The notes beneath the pieces are model-generated. The model made no database searches, had not been told where the DNA came from, and saw only the letters and a list, made by a program, of their open reading frames with translations. A stretch of 64,000 nucleotides of DNA from the NCBI GenBank assembly GCA_036873755.1, contig JAVTVY010012634.1:248001-312000 (forward strand), written 5' to 3'. The position numbers and the translations under genes were made by a program. Each line of letters opens with the position of its first letter. Positions within the stretch are counted from its first letter, which is position 1. This document shows positions 11,111-22,503 of this stretch, piece by piece. Source of the stretch: Hanleya hanleyi. Lineage: Eukaryota; Mollusca; Polyplacophora; Lepidopleurida; Hanleyidae.

Positions 11111-13049
11111 TGACGTTACAAGGCCGTCATGTTTTCCATTAGATCTAATTTAGAAAACAATGGAACTTTTGGATACCCGGTACTTAGATTCTAGCCTATG
11201 TAGGCTTGATAATATTCAGGCAAATTTTCATAGATAATTTGCCCATAAAATCTTTAATTCTGGTTTCGATTTCTAACTTCAACCATTTATCATTTGGATG
11301 CACAAAATGCATAATAATAATAATAGGTTACATGCAATTGATGCAGAACTAAAGGATTGATTTCAGCTACCTATTATTAATTTGTAACCAATGCTTTGGA
11401 ATCTATTCATTGGGATTGATAGGTAAACGAGTCAGTTGCCACTGGTCTGTGCATGGGTGGATGGCTAGATGTCAACTTTGTACTTACACAGGCTTGTATT
11501 TTATGAAGGCAGGCTTAGTTCTTAACTGGACACAAACTATGGCCCCAAGTGTGGCTAAATTTAACCTAATTTGCCCTGTAAGACCAAAAAGGCGGGAGAT
11601 CCAAGATGTCTTTGTGTGGATGATTTCTTCCAGATGGTCAAAAAGCCCTGAAATCAGTAACTTTGGTCTCAGTCTATCGCTGTCTTAGTCAGTGACCAAA
11701 CATATCTCCAATCAGCTCATTTTCCTGCCATCTTTCAACCACCGTTATATTCAAAGATTTGCTTTCTATCTGCTGTTCCTACTACTGAGGGTGAGTATAA
11801 TTTTTTTACGAGTATGTCATTGTGAATTAATAATACAAATTGATAAAGATTCTTGTATTACATTCTACCGGATTGTGTCGGAACTGAATTCAGACTGAAA
11901 TATAATTTCCAATACTGTGAAAACGTGTTTGGGGAGTATGTGAATGGCACTGTAAGTGTTTATGTTACATTTTCCCTTCACATATTTACGGGGTACGGCT
12001 TTCAGAAAGGTTTCATTTCATGCCTTCCTTTAGATTCCAGATGTTAAATAATATTCCTGATGGGGCCTATCTGCGAGATTATGTATGTAGATGTATTAAC
12101 AATGTCGATTTGTGAACGAAGATAATATTTTATCACTCCTGTGAATTTAAATACACTATGCTTAATCCCATTATAAAATTATTACTATATACAGTATAGA
12201 ACCCTTTTATCGCATACTGCTTAATCAAAATTTTGCAAGATATGTTCGCATGCGTACTATTGTCACTTTCATTGAAGGACGAATAGCTAGATCTGTTTTA
12301 TTCAAAGATCCCTCGCAGGCTGGTTTATCAGGTACTTATTTTATGAAAATAAAGAGATGAAACACTAATTAGTATTACATTGTCCGCGGGCGTACTTTAT
12401 CCTAATATGATACTCTCTTGAATAATTAGATTTGAATTGGTGACTATTGGTGAAAACAATTTCAATCGAACGGAAAGATTGACTTTTAAATCTGTGAAGA
12501 TTAGATCTTGTCCCAGGTTCCAATCTTCTCAGGTTAAAATGTCAATCTTCAGTTCAATCTATTAGATTAAAAAAGAACACACTGAATCTAACGTAGACTG
12601 AAAATTCAATCTAATATATCCTGATCAACCGCTGGAATTTTCAATCTAATTGACTAATTCCAATCTAATAATTTAAGAGAGTGATAATTTAAGGAATAGA
12701 TTTGAAATGGCTCACGCGATAATAATTTTTTGTTTTTTTTGTTTTTTAATTGATATTTTATTGATTTTTCAGGCATACACACACACATACAGGCAATACA
12801 AAGCAAAACACAATATTTACCAAAGTACAACAAATTACATGGAAAACATGCAATTTTTCATTGAGTGAGGTCGAGCTATTAATATATTAAATTTAATATA
12901 TAAGTAGAAAAAATTCTTTCCTTAATGGCAGAATTGGCATGAAAAAAATTCAATTATCTGCGATAATAATATAGCATACAAAGTATACTATACCACCATA
13001 TGCATTGAGTACCTTAAGCCTAGCTCAATGTATATCATGAATTCAGGAC
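11111..13049. other. Interior of the AACGTT element, no gene recognised
   Basis: A possible splice donor (ctgagGTGAGT) lies at about 11789 after a T/C-rich stretch, and a few short open frames occur at 11410-12047. None shows a domain I recognise. The block at 12430-12680 repeats the phrase 'caatct' with partial inverted copies. Upstream exons of the 13887-14563 gene may lie here but cannot be placed by eye. Confidence 0.4.
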
Positions 13050-13345
13050 TTGAGTGAGTGAGTGAATAGGGTTTAACGTCGCTTTCAACATTTTTTCAGC
13101 TATATCACGACGGGGAAGGGAAGGGAGGGGAGGGGCAGGGGCAGGGGTACCTACTTGTAACAGAGCAGATCTAATGCTGCCATTTTATAGTGCTGTCCCA
13201 CTGAAATATCATGCCGTAGGCAGACATGACACCCCACTCAGTCACATTATACGGACACCGAGCGAACCAGTCCTTGTTCTATCCTCTTAATGCTGAGCGT
13301 AAGCGAGGGAGCAACAAGTTCCATTTTTCAAGTCAGGACTTGATC
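13050..13345 (+). repeat. Mollusc-type dispersed repeat core
   Basis: The stretch begins 'gagtgagtgagtgaataggg', continues 'tttaacgtcgctttcaacat', then 'agctatatcacgacgggg' and 'cagtcacattatacggacac', and ends with 'aatgctgagcgtaagcgagg'. I recognise this as a very common dispersed repeat of gastropod and bivalve genomes. The 124-residue frame over it is not a gene. It is the best single clue to the source lineage. Confidence 0.6.
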
Positions 13346-13886
13346 GAGTATTCATACCTCATTATAACTCATGCACCGGTGGGTCAATATGCTAAATCAG
13401 TGCCATTTAATCCTCCTAAAATTTACAGACCGTTAGATCATACAGTCCAACACGGACCAATGCACACCGATATACTTACAAAGAGCAGGCCGATACTAAA
13501 AACATTCAGATCTATTCACATAATACTACTCCTATACCTTGAAAAAAATCTGATGAACGTAGCTTCTTACAGCCCAAAACCTGACGGCGCCAGTCGGTGA
13601 CGTTATCGCTGGTTGTGATTGCACGCACGGTATGTTTCTGCGCGAACAGGAAATTATTCAGTGGGATGAAATTATAAATATGACACATTGTGATAACATA
13701 ATAAATGCAAAACACTATTTCAATAATATAGGCCTATAGATCTTGCCCCTAGCGGTCAAATAATTTAAATGTCACCCATTAAAGTATGCAAAATTGTACA
13801 TCAATAGACCGGCTATGTGTGCTCTAGCTGGTCCAGTTTTGCCTTTTACAATTTTGCATCTTTGTGTGTTGTTTTCTATTTTTCAG

Positions 13887-14563
13887 GTTTTCACCTCAGT
13901 ACATTGGGTGGTGTTAATATCGGAGAAAACATCAGAAGAATACTGGGGACCAACACGCTGTGGTCCTTTTATAGCCAAAAGCTCCCTGCAGGATTTGGCC
14001 ATTTACCGGGTGTTAATCAGTAAGTTTACTGTTTGAAGTTGATCAGTAACTCATCTTCGTGTATGCCCACCAGTGCTAGGCCAGAGGTATAGCTTTCAAA
14101 ATGGTGTCATAGTTTGAATATTCTCATAACTGCTTTACAAACAAGAACCATTTATATTATATTTAGCATAGTAATATGCATTTTATTGCCCCTAAAATGT
14201 CTTTCCGTTGTTTTGTTTCCATTGAAATCTAGTTCAGCCTGAATGTGTTAGAGTTTTGAATGGTGGACATAGTTCATAAAGATTTGTATATTATATCTAG
14301 TGTACAGACCTGCAATCCATTACTGAAATAAAATTTGAATTAAATCATATAATATTCATCTTCTTTTCAATAGTTCAGAAGCCTGCATTTTGAAGGTGGA
14401 CGACATAGAGGAAGCGATTGCAAATACACTGAAGTATGCTCCCACAAACAAGGTGGACCAAAATATAAGACACCCGCTGGGAAGAAGAGCAATGACACCA
14501 AGGATCATTTTGAATGAGAACCTGTCCGACCTGTTCGCATCTGATGAAGAACGTCAACGTTAA
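13887..14563 (+). CDS. 3' exons of a spliced gene inside the AACGTT element (unidentified, BEN- or DUF4806-like)
   Basis: Exon 13887-14019 (acceptor tatttttcag, donor CA|GTAAGT) joins exon 14374-14563 (acceptor ttttcaatag) with matching phase 2, giving one open frame of about 107 codons to TAA at 14561-14563; AATAAA follows at about 14704. The protein part reads LSTLGGVNIGENIRRIL early, then an acidic DDIEEAI helix, then IRHPLGRRAM near the end. The GG plus IRRIL pattern followed by helices recalls DUF4806 or BEN domains, neither confirmed. Both exons lack stops, unlike the neighbouring fossils, so this copy could be young or under constraint. Upstream exons are unplaced. Confidence 0.6.
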
Positions 14564-15358
14564 ATACTCTGGACTTCAGTGGATATATAACCCTGAAAAT
14601 TCGTGAAATTCTGACTGGACTTCTGTTTGAAGCTGTATTGTTGTTCGGAGCATACTTAAAGAACTGATAGGGGGAGAAGAGTGCCAGCTTCAAAATTAAT
14701 TACAATAAATCACCTCTTTGCCTAAGAATTGTGTTGCTTCAACTGTCATTCAGTGCTACTTGTTCTATAGAGTTCAAAATTACCTCGCCAATTGAGAATG
14801 TTTCCATACAAATTGAAGGGGTGGGGGTTGGAGGTGTAGAAGAAGAGGAATAAATCCTGGAAAGGTTTTAACCGTACATATACAGAATTTTGGACCTAAA
14901 GTGATTGAAAGGGATTTTTTTTTCTTCAGATTTATGCCTGTTGTACTTTAAGTGGGTGAATCCAAGATACCCTTAAAGTTCCATTGTCAATGTTCCGGGA
15001 AAATGTTATCAAAACGTTCGATCACAACGTTGTGGTAACATCTAGAAAACTCACTCTAGTTGCTGCAACGTTTTCGACAAGGTTGTCACAACCAAAGTGT
15101 CGCAACGTTATCATAACGTTAAATTCCAACGTCCAACCACAACGTTGGGGAACATCTAGAAAACTCCACAAGATCACGTTGCTGCAACGTTTTACCACAA
15201 CGTTGTCACAACAAAAGTGTCACAACGTTATCATAACGTTAAATTCTAACGTCCAACCACAACGTTAGGGAACATCTACAAAACTCCACAAGATCACGTT
15301 GCTACAACGTTTTACCACAACGAAAGTGTAACGTTGTAACGTTAAATTGTTAGCCGGG

Positions 15359-16173
15359 CATTCATCAGATTGCCGATGCCCAAAATGTGTTGTCTCATAT
15401 ATCTAGATAACAACGTGATGTAGAGACGCTATTTATTCGTCCTTGTACCGGTTATGCTAAGGAGAATGACATAGAATCATTATTATCTTGTGCATAGAAG
15501 GTGTTGGTCTTGAGTTGAATTACCGTAAACTACATAAATGCTACCTTTCTACTATAGTACTATATATAAAAATTTGTTGTATTGTTGGGAAAATAATGTG
15601 ATTCAAAAGTTGTTTTGATCCTGTACAAGGGCACTGAAAACCATTAAAGAGATGTAAATGTATTTTCACACGTAAAGCTTGAAATCTACTGAACCTATAT
15701 TATTCAATCTGTTTCCTTTAATTAAAAAATTGTAAAATTAAATCGGCGATCGTTATTTATTTTGGAATGAAGGCGCATTAGGAGACTGTTACCAACAAGT
15801 TCTGAGCTGACCTACTTTTGATGAAAATTTCTGGTGATTTTTGATGAAAATCACTGGCGATTCTGACTTGGGCGGTGCCCATCTTAATATAGGCAGGGTT
15901 TCAACTGGGGGTGGGGATTTCCAAGAGTTCAGTTCGCGTTCGAGTCCTAATGCCTACTGTACTTCGTAGGTCCTGTGACGTTAGTCACACTGCCATGTGT
16001 AGTAATAGCTATAGCTCATTTGTAGTAAGCTATAGTTAATTTGTAGTAAGCTATAGTTAATTTGTAGTAAGCTATAGAATTTCAGCTGTAGTAAATCCGC
16101 AAAAGTACCACAAAATCGATAGTAATCTATAGATTTCAACTATAGATTTTTATGGTAAATTTTCATAAGGGCA
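15359..16173. other. Right flank of the 12.26 kb element
   Basis: It contains an AT-rich stretch, a 'tggtgatttttgatgaaaat' duplication near 15825-15860, then CTATAG/TTTGTAGTAAG repeats (16005-16080) and the right inverted repeat ending at 16173. No coding sequence recognised. Confidence 0.5.
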
Positions 16174-16551
16174 CGCTTGTTGAGGGCTGTGAATGATATT
16201 GTGGATATTCTCCCACACAACAAGCACCAAAGGCGAAGTGATGATCGAACGACACATTGTCATTTGTGTGGAGAGACAAATCACCGAAAGGACACTTGTT
16301 GATACAGCCATCCGGTGACATGCAGAATCTGTGAGGAACTGGGACATAAGGCCAAACATTGTAACCGCAACTGAGACTTTGGTCAGGAATCTCATCCCTT
16401 GCATCAAGATGTGCCCGACAATTCTTTCTGTTGCGAAACACAATGTGGACAGATGCCAATTGCATCTTCCAACCAGGAGCCCGATTCGCGGGTCGTACTA
16501 TTACCTGCCCAGCCAGTGCCCAGCCGTGAAGGCCAGGCCCAGTCGACTTAG
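16174..16551 (+). pseudogene. Non-LTR ORF1, double CCHC zinc-knuckle part
   Basis: The frame resumes directly at the transposon border with RLLRAVNDIVDILPHNK, then a CxxC-type knuckle (CHLCGETNHRKDTC) and a second one (CRICEELGHKAKHC). Such retroviral-type knuckles bind nucleic acid in Gag/ORF1 proteins. In-frame stops follow the first knuckle (TGA) and the second (TGA), so it is a pseudogene. From 16477 onward the frame runs into an inserted inverted-repeat element. It continues the ORF1 that begins at 3445. Confidence 0.8.
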
Positions 16552-17281
16552 TTTTGCTATTTACGGGATTCTTTTGAGAAATTACATCTATTTATGCATT
16601 CTGTTATCATATTTATATGACTAGAATTAGAATTTCATAACAAAATGACCTACCAGTTTGGAACCGACTGATTGAAGGTCAAAAAAAGTGTAATCCAGGC
16701 CGAAAGCAAAGCCCGGATAATGAGAGGGTGTTGTTAGAGTCATCCCGTGGAGAAGCCATGCAGGCTTCTTTCTTCAGAGTTTCTTCTTTGCTAATATATC
16801 TGCTAATATATATATCAGCATGGGTGTAATCCAATAAACCATGTAGTTTGAAAACAAAAGCAAATATCTTCCTACAATATATTCTGTTCCACAAGAACTC
16901 TAGCCATCAGGTGAGAGGATATTACATTGTTCAGTAAAAGGGATTATTTTTATTTATAAGTTTAGATGTGGAACTTGTGTGAACAGACACTAATTCAACA
17001 TTATTTATTCAACGCTGAGTGTATATGTATAGACGGTAGGGTTGATAGTACTGGTGGAAAAAAATCTAAGGGCCTTGCATATTCCGATATATATCTGAAA
17101 ATATACTTGATAAAGACAGAATCGTACAAATATTGAAACAGAATGCATCAACGGTTGTATTTCTTAGAATATTCCCGTAAATATTAAACTATGTTGGCTG
17201 AGCACGGCCGTCACGGCTAGGTAATCAACTGGGCACTGGCTGGGCAGCGGCTGGGTGATATGACGACCCCCGATTCGGCTC
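16477..17281. mobile_element. ~0.8 kb inverted-repeat element
   Basis: The left end GAGCCCGATTCGCGGGTCGT is mirrored by the right end (complement of 17262-17281, two changes). The inverted similarity extends inward through 'cagccagtgcccagcc'. No target duplication is obvious. It interrupts the tail of the zinc-knuckle ORF1. No coding sequence; probably a MITE. Confidence 0.7.
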
Positions 17282-17309
17282 TCCTTGAAAATAATCTAGT
17301 CTTCAGCTA

Positions 17310-19912
17310 CGGTAAGTTCCCTAAGTATTCGCGACCCTAAGTAAATTCGAAAACGGGCATTTTTCGCCAAGTCACTCGACTGTTCCATAAGTAATCGAAA
17401 ACGGCCCATTCGCGAAAAACCGCGGTCCTAACTATTCGAAAATCCCCCATTTATCGTGGTCGCGAGATTGATAATATTATGTAGTTGTGCGATGGGAAAA
17501 CTTCCAGATCAACGATTTTCCTTAGAATTAGTATTTGATAAACCTTGCAAACTTTTGAGCATTTGGAACATGCTTAAGTTTGACCGGACATTTGAACCAC
17601 AGATGTTCTTAGTCACGGGGTAGAGATTTACGATCAACCCCAACCACAAGTTGCATTAATTTTGGCGACTGTATGCCATGTGCGCCTCACCCTAAAACCA
17701 GAAACGCGCTTGTTTGGGTCCGACTTCAGATTTTTTTTCCCGAAGACACGAATGTTGAGATTCCCAGCTATTATACTGAAAACATATTTTGTACTTTTCA
17801 GACAAAAATAATTTAGAAACGTATCATTTCCAATGAACGCGGCGATTGAGAATATTTTACGGCCGTGGAATTCGCGGTGATGCATATACCGAAAGAAGTT
17901 TGCGCTCTTGTATTCAACTTTTCAGGAACAAGCAATAGTACAGACTTATTCTCTTCAATCACCCCTGGATGAAATAGAAACGAGGATATTATTCAGAGAA
18001 TTATCATGAAATGAAAGCTGTGACGTGCAGGATTAACCGTGACATATGGCTGCATCGGCTTCATAGCCGTAAAAAGCGTGGAACGGCGTCATCGTGCACA
18101 GTGTCATTGTTTCGTGGTTCGCATGGGTCATTAAAAGTTTGTAAAAATGCATAATTTTTATATTGAAAATTAATGGCCTTGAAAGTCCTTGAAAATTAGA
18201 ATTTTTGAGTGAGTTTTTTTACACTATTAGTGAAGATATTACTATACTTCTGACTTGATTATTGACACGAAAGTTGAATGTCGGAAGAGACGTTTACGTA
18301 AGACATGTAAGATAGCCGAGATCATAGGCGGTAATTTGATAGCAACTGAAGCGGAGGTCGGAATAGTGGGTTGAGATTAAAAGTTAAAAAAATAAAAAGA
18401 TGGAATAAACTAATAGGTTTTCTGTCTACTTATTCTCTAAATTATACTGTCTGAAATGTGAATTAATTTTGCTGAACCCATGAGGTAATATTACATAAAA
18501 ACATGGTTGTACATTTGGCTGTTTCGTCATCATCATCTATCGATCTGTCTTTCGTCAGAAATATTCCAGAATACATTTACATCTGAAACAGATTGAACCA
18601 TTTTTTTATTTTTCATGAGAGTCGCGATCTCACTGTTACTAAGGCATAATATATTGAGGTTGTGTTGGCTGAATATATTATGAAGCGGGAACCGTATACA
18701 AGCGAAAGTTTGGCCCACGTGCCATGCTATCCAGGTATTGATCACGTGATGTTATTGCAACTCCGTATGGCGGGAAAATGTACAACCAACACGTGGCATG
18801 TTGAAACTTTCATTCTTCCATGTCTACAGACCCCACCTAATTCTATGAAAGTGTTTTCATGCATTTGTTAATAAAGGATCGAAGGAATACAGTGAATTGT
18901 TAGAATGGGCAAGCAATTCATGTCTTTCGTTTAGCCGCTATTCATGGCGGGATGAGCTCGTTCCAGCTGGGAAGATTGTATATCGTCTCAGACGAGTTGG
19001 CCCTGATATGGGTCTCAGTCGAATTGGCCCTGATATGGGTCTTCAGATAGTGTCGGGCGCTTGCTTAATTTGCTGTTCGTTTCATTGACATAAACAGTTT
19101 GAAAAGCCCTTCCACAATATTTCCCTATGAAGAGCAATCAAGAAATTATTAGGTTTGATTCTCAATCTGAAAATGACGTAATCTGTGTTTCTTCATTAGA
19201 TCGTTATATATTTTCACGTAAACATCATTGGCGTCACTGTGATAGTTGTGCCTGGTCTTCTCGGCCGTGAAAAAATTCTGCAAGAGTTCAAGCATGTCCT
19301 GAAGAGAAAATAAAGAAAATATCAGAATGTCTAAGTGACAGAATATGCCCTTGTCCCGTATGTACTAATAAAAGGATATACGCGAATTTGTGATTTTGAA
19401 TTGGTCGGGCGTCCGATGAAACTTATCTCTTCATTGTCAGCCGATCATTGCAGTCAATTATTCGAACCTAATTTAATGGTTAAAGAGCAGAAAGAATGCT
19501 TTATTTATCCCTCGATCAATTGCGAATTATTGCCTGACAAATCTAAACACACAACAAACATTTCCCGGGTTTTGCTTCGGGGTTTCCCCTCGACCACACG
19601 TGTTCGTACCACTGAACTTCGCCGAAGTATATTAGGCGTCATTCTACACACAAAGTACAGTGAATGTCTCCGTGGTTGTCGATCTTATATCATTTAAGAG
19701 TGCTGTCTGGAGTAAATATCACAAAATTAAAGAAACACCAGTCGATGTATTGTGACCTTTCATTGTCGAACAGTATGGGCATTTAATATGGGGACTCTAA
19801 TTTACGAAAACGTCCGTTTTTCTGAACTGACCTGCACAAACTATTCGGAAGTGGTCAGTTTTTCACGACTGCGATATTCACTTCCGGTCACGAATACTTA
19901 GGGAACTTACCG
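17310..19912. mobile_element. 2.6 kb inverted-repeat transposon with TA duplication
   Basis: The terminal repeats begin CGGTAAGTTCCCTAAGTATT and are mirrored exactly over about 26 bases at the other end. TA flanks both sides (17308-17309, 19913-19914). Subterminal 'cgaaaacggg' and 'actattcga' motifs occur near both ends. TA duplication is typical of Tc1/mariner/pogo elements. I see no DDE transposase: frames such as 17634-17885 (minus) and 19335-19697 (plus) are not recognisable. Excision rejoins 'ttc agc tat tta cat', which reads through into the next ORF1 piece. Confidence 0.8.
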
Positions 19913-19914
19913 TA

Positions 19915-20430
19915 TTTACATTCTTCTGACATCAGTAAAGTACTCAGTGTTCTGGACTGTGATACAAATTCTGTTATAACATCTACCTGCAATACTGACC
20001 ACAACTACTGTGCTAATGACTGTCTAGACATCCATCACACTAGTGCTTCATTTAGCGCCTCCAAACAGATATACCGAGAATTTCTCCCAAATACATGTAT
20101 CAATCCAGCATGTAACTGTGCATCCAGCTTAAATAATGTATCACAACATAGTTGTTCTGATAATCATAATGTTAGTACTGCATGTTCACATTGCAGGAGG
20201 CTCCCCTGTAGTAAATTCACGATATATACGTCAAACAAATTTCCTGTACTTCATGATATGCTCCTTTCAGAACATTGTGTCAATGAGGCTGTGATACCAA
20301 ATGCCACATACATTCTGAACACTGTCTCCAATACAAGCAGTGATACATGCAGTTCAAGTACCATGCCAGCTGTTTTAAATGTTATTGTTCCATGTGCAAC
20401 TGCATGTAACTCTTTGGGGACAATCTGAAT
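19915..20430 (+). pseudogene. Non-LTR ORF1 C-terminal part (Cys-rich)
   Basis: An uninterrupted frame without its own start runs from the transposon border to TGA at about 20428. The peptide is rich in Cys, Ser and Asn, with pairs such as CNTDHNYC, CINPACNC and CSHCRRLPC. It sits between the zinc-knuckle piece and ORF2, so position and frame suggest the end of ORF1. The Cys-rich stretches do not match a knuckle consensus I know. Confidence 0.55.
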
Positions 20431-20526
20431 TCTGCTTTTCAAACAAAAACTGTTGATGACCGCACAAACATGTGTAAGCCCAAAGACGGGTGGATAGAAT
20501 TTTTATGTATGTACATGTATAGTTAA

Positions 20527-22013
20527 CTCATTCAGTACCAAGCGTCATTTCTGGCCTCAGTTCCAGTAGCTCCACAGCTGAGTCTCAATGTGTGCAGTGC
20601 ACAAATGACCATCACAGAAGCTGTCGACCAAAAGTTCATTTCAAAAATATTTTGTTTATGAAAGTGAATAAAATTTGAAACTTTATATCTCCATGAAATA
20701 CACAAGCATCAGAAATTGTGTTTGTGTTATTTTTATAATTATATACATGAAATTATGCATGCAAATTTCATGAAAACATGTTTTTATCTGTTTGAAAAAA
20801 ATGCTTCAACAAAAATAACATCGAAATTGTCATGGTCTGGTTTCAGATGTACATGTACGTAATCTCTGGCCGGTGAAATTTATAGCTGATTGTAGTATCC
20901 ATTCCCAGGATAAAGATGATAATTTCCTCAATTTATTTCATCCACATATAACTTATAAATTAACGTTTTTATCTGGTAGAAATTCCGTTGATAGTGATTA
21001 TATTACATGCAAAATAATGAAGCAGAAGTGTGTTTTTTTCTCGTCTGATTCAATCGCGTCCGTGCTCCGTTTCCCTGAACCGATTTCAATGAATGACGTA
21101 TCATTGTAAAGCCCATTCATTCAGCTTTCTTCTCGTAGTAGAATCACCATCGGATGGCCAGTGAAACGAAAGATTTGATTGGATTGAAAACAGTGTTCAC
21201 GAAACGATCTTTCTGATAAGCCCACTGTTTTGGGCAAGTGGATTGGATAAGAGCGTTTACGTCACAAGGCGAGCCAATCGGGTTGCCTCATTCATCGCGG
21301 GTTTGTTTGGAGAAATCAAAACAGAAAAGATGGAGGGAAATTCTGACAAGTTGGTGTCGGACAATAGCGAAACATTTGGGAAATAAATTTACCAAACGTA
21401 TACGATCGTAGGAATTCTCAACAATGGATATATACCTGTACCTTGACAGAAAATTTGACAGAAAATATCTCGTGAATTCGTCAGATTTCTCAAGGAATCG
21501 TATGATTCTTCCAGGTATTTGAACATTTGCAAATGTCTGCCGAAACGGCGCGATGTTCTCACAGATCTCTTCTCGGATTATAGTTTTATTTCGTTATATT
21601 TTTCATTCAATACGAAAATGCTTTATATATAATCGGATAGATAGCGATCTTATCTTTCGATATATGTATGGTTTAAAACGTGATATTTCTTCCTGAACAG
21701 ACCAGGAAAATAAGAATTCCAACGGTGGTGTATACGGCCGACTTCATTTTGGAAATTTTCGTGATTTTATTTTTTATCTGTGTTTTCAAACAACGATCTT
21801 GAAATAATTTCTCTGTTAGTCAAATCCAAATTTCAGAAATTGTTATGTGAGAAAATAAGCTTCGTAAACATATAGGCCTTTAATTACATTTGACAATGCT
21901 TAGATATGAAAATTCTATTTTCCCACGACAGTTATGATTTGCGCCATATGGCGTCATGGGGTTGAAGAGGCCCAAATCTGCGACGCCAAATGGCGCTTAC
22001 GGTACCGAATGAG
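20527..22013. mobile_element. 1.49 kb inverted-repeat element with TTAA duplication
   Basis: TTAA at 20523-20526 and 22014-22017 flanks inverted ends CTCATTCAGTACC / complement of GGTACCGAATGAG. Next to the ends lie 'agcgtcatttctggcc' and 'gacgccaaatggcgctta', which are partly inverted. TTAA targets are used by piggyBac and Kolobok superfamilies. The interior open frame (20873-21109) is unrecognised. It sits in the ORF1-ORF2 junction of the retrotransposon. Confidence 0.85.
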
Positions 22014-22041
22014 TTAACTTTCTCCATATTGTTTACCATTT

Positions 22042-22500
22042 ATGAATATATTTGATTACATTGCTGCATACAAACTGTCAACTGCTAGTAATGGATATCT
22101 TAAGGGAGAGGATCAGACATGTGACTATTTCTTGCCTCCCAAATTTAAATATTTTAGATGCTCCTCAAAATCCAATGTCTTTGGATTACAGTCAAAGGGT
22201 CTATGTATTGGTCACCTAAATGTTCAGCACCTCCTCCCTAAAACGGATGAATTGCGTACTTTACTAGCTTTACCTTCAAATGAATTAGACATATTCGGCT
22301 GTACAGAAACTTTTCTAAACAAGAAAATTCCTAAAAAGCAGATAAATATTGATGGATTCAAGTCTGTCCAAAGGGATAGGAAGGGTAAGGATGGGGGAGG
22401 TGTTATAGCATACATAGGTGAGGATACCCCATATGCTAGAACAGATACAGTGTATCTGGAACCAAATAATATAGAAGTTCTTTGGATTGAAACAACTAGA
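22042..22500 (+). pseudogene. Non-LTR ORF2, N-terminal half of AP endonuclease
   Basis: The frame opens with ATG at 22042 and reads 153 codons. It carries the first endonuclease motif with Asn (IGHLNVQHLL, about residues 55-64) and the second with Glu (DIFGCTETFLN, about 83-93), followed by DGGGVIAYI. These are the metal- and DNA-binding motifs of APE-type retrotransposon endonucleases. It is cut by the family-C array at about 22490-22503 and resumes at about 24374. Confidence 0.85.
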
Positions 22501-22503
22501 GCA

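Larger units (their letters stand above)
10917..15358. mobile_element. 4.4 kb AACGTT-rich inverted-repeat transposon
   Basis: The ends are CCCAGCTAACAC...AACGTT at 10917 and the complement CCCGGCTAACA...AACGTT ending at 15358, flanked by CA on both sides (10915-10916, 15359-15360), which could be a 2 bp duplication. Subterminal blocks are packed with the palindrome AACGTT: about six copies in 10927-11110 and fourteen in 14982-15347. The interior holds a two-exon (3') gene at 13887-14563. It lies inside the 12.26 kb element and is therefore younger. No transposase was recognised elsewhere in it; the gene may be the element's own protein. Confidence 0.75.
3913..16173. mobile_element. 12.26 kb inverted-repeat DNA transposon splitting ORF1
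   Basis: The left end TGCCCTTATGAAAATATACC is mirrored at the right end (complement of 16154-16173 with one change). Both termini are followed by 'ttttgtggta' and CTATAG-rich subterminal repeats. Removing it rejoins the esterase ORF in frame with no extra base. The duplication is ambiguous: GCA lies on both sides but overlaps the inverted repeat, so a 0-3 bp duplication fits. Inside are a 622 bp foldback (4337-4958), a decayed spliced gene (6326-8669), a CTATAG array (9060-9290) and a nested 4.4 kb element (10917-15358). No transposase was recognised. Superfamily unknown. Confidence 0.75.

Noticed and set aside
13226..13600. 124-residue open frame
   Set aside because: It lies largely over a dispersed mollusc-type repeat core and has no domain.
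19335..19697. 120-residue open frame inside the TA-flanked element
   Set aside because: No DDE/D motif, no helix-turn-helix, and no splice-supported extension; could be chance.
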